DNA of 64,000 nt, taken from positions 62,001 to 126,000 of the forward strand of contig WACJ01000117.1 in assembly GCA_008973525.1 (NCBI GenBank), in the 5' to 3' direction. The translations under genes and the position numbers were made by a program. Positions 56,831-64,000 of the stretch are shown here, piece by piece. Each line of letters opens with the position of its first letter. Position 1 is the stretch's first letter. The stretch comes from Stenopsyche tienmushanensis. Lineage: Eukaryota > Arthropoda > Insecta > Trichoptera > Stenopsychidae. Under the pieces are notes generated by a model that saw only the letters and a program-made list of their open reading frames with translations, was not told the DNA's origin and did not search any database.

Positions 56831-58395
56831 ATAATAAGGAGGCTATTTATTTAAATCATTCAGTCGTTCAGAGAGATTATTATCTGGCGATATTAATATT
56901 AATATAAGGCGATAAATGTGATTTAATGTAATGAATCATTGATCGTTTCACTATCGAATCGAGCTTATTCAAAACGGAAAATGGCGGTAGATGCTATGAC
57001 TGATATGTGTAAACTGGGTCATAAAAATTCCAATTGGACCGACAATATCCGGAGATTTTTCCGGGTTCCAATTTTCAAACAAATAAATGCGAGCAGACTC
57101 GTCCCATTTCCGCTATATTTACATTTATTTTTCATGCCCTTTCAAATTTATATCCTCCGAGTGAATTCCATGATTTATAAAAAAATACTGTAAATTTTAT
57201 TATTTTTAATTTTCATCTTTATACTTATAATCTTTTGTGATTTTATTTTTATTTGTAATTTTTTTAAATATTTTTTTTAATTTTAATTTCTAATTGTAAG
57301 ATGTCATATTATATAGCTTGTAATTAATCTAAGAAATGTTTAAAAAAAAATCAATCATGACCATTAATGGTTAATCCATGTATATTCAGGGAGGCATTGG
57401 CCCTAAGATCACAACTTCCATTAATAAAAAGATCCAATAAAATCGAGTGAATATATCATAGGAATTTCACGTCTAGCTGGGATAATATAAGAAATGCAGA
57501 AATGTTTTTTATTTAAAATTCGCAAAAAATTGTGCATGACAATGATATGGAAGATCATGTAAGGGAAGAGACTCAGGACAGACGAAAATGGCAATATGCG
57601 CTGCCGTTGACCGGGACTCGCCATCCACGAATCCACGATCCTAATCCCAGAACAACCGAACCCAACAAGTCCTGACAAATCCTGTGATTCACCGACACCG
57701 TCCTCTTCATCAGAACTAACGGTACAAACGTCGAACTTCAAGTGACTTTTTTAAATGGGCTCTGCGAACCAGATAACGCGGCATCCACTGCAGCCATGAA
57801 GATAACTAGGGGTTACTTACTTGCGATTCCTCGCTTCCCCCCATAGCTTCACCAAGTTCCATCCAATATAAATATCCGAAGAAAAAAATATATAGGAATA
57901 ACATCAAAAGAGCATTTCATGAAAGATCCCCAATGAAACTTATCTAAAGCTAGGCATCGCTAATTTAGATAGACTGCAAGCGCAGTCTATCTAGAAATAG
58001 GAAATCCTGGAGACCTCAAAAACAATTACCAGATATCAAAATGACTTAAGTAAAAGAAAAAGGATAGTCGTAGTGACGAAAGAAGCAATTGCCGCCTCAA
58101 ATTATTATGCTTATAATAATGATGATGAGGATGATCAAATATTCAAAAATTGATCAAATCAAATCAGAGCTACTTAAAAAAAATATGAAAAAGCGTCATA
58201 TTTCAATATTCAAAGTCAATTTGAATCATTCAAGATTCAATTTCAAGATGTATAGCACCATAAATCCACACAGGGTTGCGGACAGGTGAACAACTCTTAT
58301 AGTCAACAGCCGTAGAAACGTGAAGATCCCGAAATATAATAGAAGCACTGAAGTCATAGTGGTAAGGAATAGTTCTGTGGCGAGGTTTATTCTAT
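56831..58395. other. AT-rich DNA, no gene recognised
   Basis: A 12-bp perfect hairpin (TAGATAGACTGC, loop AAGC) lies at 57966-57993. The minus-strand frame at 57421-57741 has no recognisable domain. Confidence 0.45.
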
Positions 58396-58399
58396 AAAA

Positions 58400-58690
58400 T
58401 ATCACACAGCATAAGATGGTGAAGCGCGGATCGCGGGGAGGGGGAAGAAAAGGTGCGCGCGCAACGCGGCGGTGGAACTCTGCTCACGAGAAGGAGCGGG
58501 AACCAGTCCACAAGGAGAGAGCGAGCGCGCGCGCACTTTGTGAACTCTGCCTTGCGGCTCCACGACACGTGAACCCAACCAATAAAGGTTTCGTAATTCC
58601 ATTTTCATTCTCTTTTCTACTCACCTGTCGCCAGTGAGTGTGCGTATGGACCGCAACCGGCAAAGGTAACGCAGGGTCCATCAGACCCCT
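58400..58690 (+). repeat. GC-rich LTR-like block, second copy
   Basis: It shares ordered blocks with 44735-45000, contains CCAATAAAGG as a possible polyadenylation signal, and ends near GGGTCCATCAGACCCCTT. No coding body is attached. Confidence 0.45.
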
Positions 58691-58769
58691 TCATCGACAT
58701 ATGCTTTACAATAACATAAGGGCAGTTGCTGATTATGTGCCGTCCTTTAACAAAATAGCACAGTCAGAG

Positions 58770-59395
58770 CTGGAAGATACCGTATCCTGTCGCGAGAAGG
58801 TCATGGACACGTACGGCGAAAAGGCACTTCGTCCAAACCCGTCGTCTCCATTGGGCAGGTCATGTGACACATTTTAACCAAGCGGAATCACAGCGGTGAC
58901 CAATGGTACCACTGTCAGGATATCCACCATGCAAGCTACAGCTGCCTCATTCAGATCAAATGGGGGTCCGGGTCTGTTGCACAAACTGTGGGGGAAGATA
59001 CATCTAGCCAATTCACGGCTACCTTAAATTGTCCCGCAGACTGGGGGAACTTCTTAGTTGTAAATCTTTTACGTCGCGTAATTCAAATTAAGAATTGCTC
59101 AATGCAAAACACTTTCCACCACGTCCACCAAAAAAGCAAAAAATTACCTCTCAAACTCAAACTCAACCTCAATCAATCCCCAGTTCCATTTCGTATATAG
59201 GGAGCACCGGCACTAATACAGATTATTTACACAGTATTAGCTCATTAGCATGATCGTGCATTATTGAACAATTAATGAAACATTTATTGTCACAAATAAT
59301 ATAATGGATGGACTGATCGCCTGATCGGCGAAATACCCTGAAGTGTGGTGGCGACTGTATCTTAACAGAGAGCCGTAAAGATCTACACGCTTATA
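58770..59395. other. Non-LTR C-terminal scrap and unrecognised DNA
   Basis: 58790-58860 resembles the REVMDMY block at 59990-60040. The remainder has no supported feature. Confidence 0.35.
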
Positions 59396-59399
59396 GACT

Positions 59400-59835
59400 G
59401 TTATCTAGGGAGTGCCCAGATAGTTGTCGCAATCTTCTGAACAGCTCTCCAGACTGATGCTGAACGTTGGGGTCCCGAAGACCAGTAGAAGGAAACTCCT
59501 GCTGTCGGTCATGCATTCCACGATGTTGTACGCTGCGGCCATCTAGGCAGATGCCATGTGCGTGGCGGCGTACCAACGGAAGATGGTGAGGGTCCAAAGA
59601 AGGTGCGCTCTATGAGTCGGGGCGGCTTATCGCACAGTGTCCGAGGACGCGGTGCTGGTGATCGCCGGGGTTGCTCCCGTTGACTTGCTGGCAGTCGAGC
59701 GTAAATCTCGATATGCCGGGGCAAAGAAGCGGGAAGCGAGGACAGCGACCATGGCCAAATGGCAGAAAAGATGGGACGCATCGGAGAAGGGCAGGTAGAC
59801 ACATACCCTCCTGCCCGATGTAAGGAAGTGGAGCG
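59400..59835 (+). pseudogene. R1/LOA-like ORF2 fragment
   Basis: The reading includes RRCALRVGAAYRTVSEDAV, VIAGVAPVDLLAVERK and TMAKWQKRWDASEKGR, comparable to 34080-34290. Confidence 0.65.
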
Positions 59836-59949
59836 AATGATCCACCTACCAAGCTTATATTGGTGTTTTTGTCACATTTCACACATTATGAAAATGTAAT
59901 TTAAGAGCGAACTAATTTATTTTGATCGCGAAATAAATTTCACACAGGA

Positions 59950-60100
59950 TCAACATTTTCAAACCTCCCAAAGTCAAGATCTCAGGCTTCCAAGCAATGA
60001 GAACCAATCGAGAGGTCATGGACATGTACAACGAAGCGACTATTACAAGCTTCATTCGAACTCGTCATCTCTATTGGGCAAGTCACGTAATAAAAATTTA
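59950..60100 (+). repeat. Non-LTR C-terminal relic (MDMYNEA-type)
   Basis: It reads TNREVMDMYNEATI then a block like RTRHLYWASHV. It is the sense-strand counterpart of 4930-5060 and 10370-10480. Confidence 0.5.
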
Positions 60101-60104
60101 CATG

Positions 60105-61590
60105 GCATTATTTTGACGCCAAAATTGTATTTATTCTTCGATATTACACTTACTTTTACATGATCGCGCTGATATTTTTCAACCCTGAACTTTCACTTCG
60201 CTTGTATTCAATATCAGAGCAAGGAGTGAATAGAGCGGGATTGGGACTTCATCTCGGATACCTTCTCACACATGTCTCCCTCAATTCAAAGGGAAATAAA
60301 AATAAAAGATTGCCTCGCATAAAGGCACCCCTACTAAAATTCAAACGTTTATACAAAACGTCTATCAAGCTCGAGTATAATTTCCATTTATAAAGCAAAT
60401 TCACAGAAATAAAAAAAAACATCATTTATATTTCAGTACGGAGGAAAATATTGAGAAACCTGAGGCTTATCTCTTAATGCAAGATAGTTTCTAATCTGGT
60501 TAAGAATGAAAAGCCCAAATACAATAATTACGTCCAATTTTTATTTATGATTGAGCCTTAATTTCATAATTACAATCCATTTTTGTTGATTGTTGATTAA
60601 ACATAGCTAAAAATAATCCTAATATTTGAGCTAAACAAAATCCAGAAGACAATGTTTCGCATTTAAAAAGTCGATCAGACTTTATTGTGGACCAGATTCT
60701 TAAAAAAAAATAAAAAAGAAAAATACGTTTTTCAGCGCATTGAGTTGATCAATCAATCTTGTCCAAATTCAAGAAAATGTGCAAACTTCACTCAAAGTAG
60801 TGAAACTGGCTCGTAAAACGATTAAATCGCAAATAAATAATGAAAAACATAATAAATGTAGCTAGTCTATAATTACATATATTTTGTTCATTTTGTGGAA
60901 AAATTTCAGGGTAGCACAAAATAATATTAATTAAAGATAAAACTATGAGAGCCGTGTTGTAATGACATCTTCATATTATCCGTAATAAAAACGATACGCA
61001 AAATCGCTCAAAAGTTTTCACACTTATGAAAAAAACGCGAATATTTTTTTCAATCAAACAGTAGAGCTAGATTAGCACAAAACAAAAAAGCCATGCTCAT
61101 CAAGGAAAAAAGACAATGCAATCCAAAGCAATATTAGGCAACAAAGGATATCATTATCGATGAACGCCAGCAAAAAAGGAGACGACAACATCGTTGTCAT
61201 CAAATCAACAGCAATCAGAACAAATTAGATAAAAGTTAACTTAACGCGACCACTACTCAAATATTCAACCTATTAAAGAATTTACATTTTACACACAAGA
61301 AGGATTTGGCATAATTTTTGTATGATGTGTCTGTCTCTACACAAGAGGCAGATGACAGCATCAAAGACGCAAGATTATGCACGCTGTTCATAAGAATCAA
61401 AAAGCACTTTTGCACCACCTGCAACCTCCATCAACTGCTGGATGATCCGCGACAGGCGTCAAGGAGTGTATCGCTTAAGCGGCTAGCGCAAGCAGACTCG
61501 TGGTACGAACAAATTATCGAACGAACGAATTGTGGAAGGTGGCCAATGAGCTTAAAAAGCTTGCAATCGCTCTAGCAAAGACGTGTGCGA
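60105..61590. other. AT-rich DNA, no gene recognised
   Basis: Short frames only. The 61318-61575 frame has no domain I know. Confidence 0.5.
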
Positions 61591-61599
61591 TACAGATGA

Positions 61600-62530
61600 A
61601 AAATGCATCCTATCTGGGGAGAGATGTAGGTTCACGCAGCATATCAAATTTGCGGTCATGAAGGCCAACCGAGCTTTCTGCAAAGTCACTAGGTTATCAG
61701 GATTTGCATGGGGCATTGGCGGTTAGGCCATGATCATGATTTATAATTCACTGCTTGTTAGTATCATCTGTTATAATGCGGATGCCTGGGTTCACAGACT
61801 GGACTATTCCAGATGGTAGTACGGCCTCGACCGACTGTCTGCTGGTGCTGGCGGGCGTCATGCTCCTGGATCTGGAGATCCAATTTCGAGCGGCGAGGCT
61901 CCTCGCCGAGAACGGTGCGACCCTGGAAATCGGCGGCAGGAGCATCCCGATTGATGCAGGCTCTCAAAGTTCTTGCCCTCGGTTAGGAACCGCCTGCGTT
62001 GCCGCTAGGTCGTTCCAGATTTCTGGACGTTTCATTTCTCCACCTCGTACATTCCGTCCTCCACGTCTCGCCGGGTCGGATAAGGAACGGACCGGTAATC
62101 GCCCGGGAATCTGCGGGAAGAGGCCACCTTCTCGCCTACCGCCGGTATCTGTGAGACTGGACCGCAACCGGTGAAGGTGACGTACCCAGAGAAACGTTAC
62201 ACGTTACAAGTTCTTCCCCTCGGTTAGGAACCGCCTGCATTGCCGCTGGGTCGTTCCAGATTTCTGGACGTCCCAGTTCCTCACAGGGCATGGGCGCTTT
62301 ACAGCTTCGCTTTATAGGTTCAGGCTATCACTGGTTTCGGAGTATCCATGCGGCGATCTGGACATGAACGCAGACCACGTTCTGTAGACATAGACTGTGA
62401 TCATGCAAAGGCATGGGGGATGAGTGGGATGCGCTTCTGTGCCGTGTCCGCGGGCCATGTGAGGGGCCATTGGGACACAAAGATCCGGTGACTCGTCCCG
62501 GCGCCCTCAGCGCCTTCAGGTTGAGCAGAA
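61600..62530 (+). pseudogene. R1-type ORF2 C-terminal part with internal duplication
   Basis: It contains FCKVTRLSGFAWGIGG, a VHRLDYS block, LLVLAGVMLLDLEIQFRA and then two near-identical stretches (61965-62035 and 62213-62275, both with CCTCGGTTAGGAACCGCCTG). The second continues to FLTGHGRFTASLYRFRLS, a DMNADHVL block and a degraded end. Between the duplicates lies about 170 bases that include GGACCGCAACCGGTGAAGGT, like the LTR-like block at 58647. Confidence 0.65.
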
Positions 62531-62700
62531 GTTGGTTCCTCCAGGGGAACGTTAAATTAGTTTTACACTAATTCTTAGTGTTGTTAGATGTGCGAGCTGT
62601 CATAAGGTCGTTTTTTACTCGACCTTGGGTACATGCTCGGGTGTGTGCACTTTTGTTGAGCGGGCTGACATGGCCCCGAATAGCGGGACCGCTACAGAAG
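62531..62700 (+). repeat. Chimeric R1 3' end (two tail families joined)
   Basis: A first tail with hairpin AAGGTCG/CGACCTT (62604-62626) and GGGTACATGCTCGGG changes near 62640 to the second tail type (GCACTTTTGTTGAGCGGGCT) with the CCCG-AATAG-CGGG hairpin (62675-62687). Confidence 0.6.
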
Positions 62701-62842
62701 TGACAGCTACATTCTGCGAACTAGCTACAATTTTAATAAACTCTGTGAAACTTACAATTTTGACATTTTTAACACTAAAATTAATTCAGCAAAACAAGCC
62801 ATCACCAATTCATTTTTTAGCTTCGGGGCCTAATATGCAAAT

Positions 62843-63095
62843 TTTTATTATTATTAGTTATTATTATTATCTGTTATTATTAATTATTATCATTATTTAC
62901 TATTATTGGTTATTATAATTATCATTGTTTATTATAACGATGTATTTAGTGCCTTTTTTTTCTTTTTCTTTTTGTACTTCGTTTCTACTGGCGAATATCT
63001 ATAATTAGCTTTAAGTTGTTTATTGTATTTTTCTACTTTTTGTCATCAGCTGTTGATATTCCTAATAAAATAAAATAAATAAATAAATAAACAGC
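62843..63095 (+). repeat. TTA-rich and AAAT simple repeats
   Basis: ATT/TTA units lie at about 62845-62930 and AAAT units at about 63065-63090. Confidence 0.85.
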
Positions 63096-63099
63096 TCGG

Positions 63100-63600
63100 G
63101 TAAGAGGTGGGTCACTGTCTATTCCAGATGGTACAGGCGCCAGGGCTTAAATTTGTCACACCAGCAAATTCTCTGTGCTGAACAGAGAAGTGCGCTGACA
63201 ATCGTCACTAAAGCCTATAGGACCATCTCAGCTGCGGCGCTGCCTATTCTAAGGGGTCTTCTACTCCCCCCCCCCCCTGGACATGCAGTTGCAGTTGAGT
63301 ACGGCTCCCTATAGTTTTTAAAACTGTTCCCCCGTCTTCATTGGCAGTGACACCATTACAACATCCTATTTGGATGGTCTTGAACCCTATGTAGACTTCA
63401 ACGCAACTATTTCACAAAGGATGTAGAAAAATGGATGAATTTTAAACTCATCCATTACTCTTTTCACCTACGTATTTCGCTTGATCATCAATTGATATAG
63501 TCTTGTTTTCCCAAGTTGAGTCTGGTAATTTAGCGAGTGCTGGTATAGGTTGAATCTCAACCTGGGTACATGCACGTTTTCAAAGAAAAAAAAAACAGAG
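63100..63600 (+). pseudogene. R1-type ORF2 scrap and 3' end
   Basis: It encodes QILCAEQRSALTIVTKAYRT and ISAAALPILRGLLLP, has a C run, and ends in a 3' block (63490-63600) almost identical to 14130-14245, including the hairpin at 63547-63563. Confidence 0.7.
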
Positions 63601-63779
63601 TAAAGGAAGTATAAAAATACTTTTCTTTTTCTTTCATGTTGTAATTATGTAAGATACCTTTGCGATGCATTTTGTAAAATGTAAATTAATTATTACTATT
63701 GTTGTTACCATTATTTTTTCTTTCAATAAATATATTTTATCATCCATTACTTATGAAAGTTTTTCAGATCATTTAAATA

Positions 63780-63990
63780 TTATTTGCTGTGTCGCTGGGT
63801 GGTTCCAAGTGGTTGGACCTCCCAGTTCCTCACGGGACACGGACGATTCAAGTTATCTCTCCTTCGAATTGGCTTTGTACGATTTTCGGAGTTTCCATGC
63901 ACGCACGCATCTGGACTTAATAATAGACATCTAATTTTCCGGACTAAACTAACTATAACTGTATATAAAACATTGATTAAGCCGGTTGTG
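63780..63990 (+). pseudogene. R1-type ORF2 scrap at the right edge
   Basis: It reads RWVVPSGWTSQFLTGHGRF and SLLRIGFVRFSEFPCTHA, then switches to TVYKTLIKPVVV, which belongs to a different reverse transcriptase type. It may continue beyond the window. Confidence 0.6.
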
Positions 63991-64000
63991 GTGTAAGTAA

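Noticed and set aside
57421..57741. 106-codon minus-strand frame
   Set aside because: No domain, mixed composition, no splice or promoter signal.
61318..61575. 85-codon open frame before the R1 relic
   Set aside because: No block matching R1 or any other family could be recognised, and it is not in frame with the relic.

Overview
This is eukaryotic, almost certainly arthropod (probably insect), genomic DNA. It shows GT-AG introns, AATAAA polyadenylation signals, an AT-rich background, and an abundance of R1-clade non-LTR retrotransposons. Species cannot be fixed from sequence. No prokaryotic or organellar feature was seen.

The host genes I can support form one cluster of five small secreted TIL-domain (trypsin-inhibitor-like, cysteine-rich) peptide genes. 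Genes A (20687-22348), B (23479-26659) and C (27442-29750) lie on the + strand. Genes D (39406-39863) and E (43088-43595) lie on the - strand. Each has a signal-peptide exon, one or more tiny symmetric phase-1 exons (27-45 nt, all multiples of 3) encoding a basic, Pro-rich linker, and one TIL exon. Gene C has six micro-exons. Gene B has lost most of these, expanded one into six 15-nt repeats, and has two TIL exons. Predicted inhibitory P1 residues differ: Ala in A, Met in B and C, Lys in D, Arg in E. D and E both lack cysteines 2 and 6, a known disulfide pair of the fold. A possible sixth secreted-protein exon sits at the left edge (196-247, - strand).

Nearly everything else recognisable is transposon wreckage. 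1-11.6 kb is AT-rich DNA with antisense R1 tails, an RTE-like reverse transcriptase split by a tRNA-derived SINE, and an LTR-like inverted pair. 11.6-18.8 kb holds an internally deleted R1 element with a good endonuclease domain, and an R1 element with a second R1 inserted inside it (13-nt target-site duplication). 30-38.5 kb is a pile-up of RTE-like, R1, Jockey/CR1-like and hAT remnants, including an R1 insertion flanked by a 15-nt duplication. 44.7-63.9 kb carries LTR-like, R1, Jockey-like and piggyBac-like remnants between gene-poor AT-rich stretches. None of the transposon genes is intact.

The most interesting signals are the micro-exon TIL cluster and a compensatorily changing hairpin in the 3' ends of several R1-like lineages.
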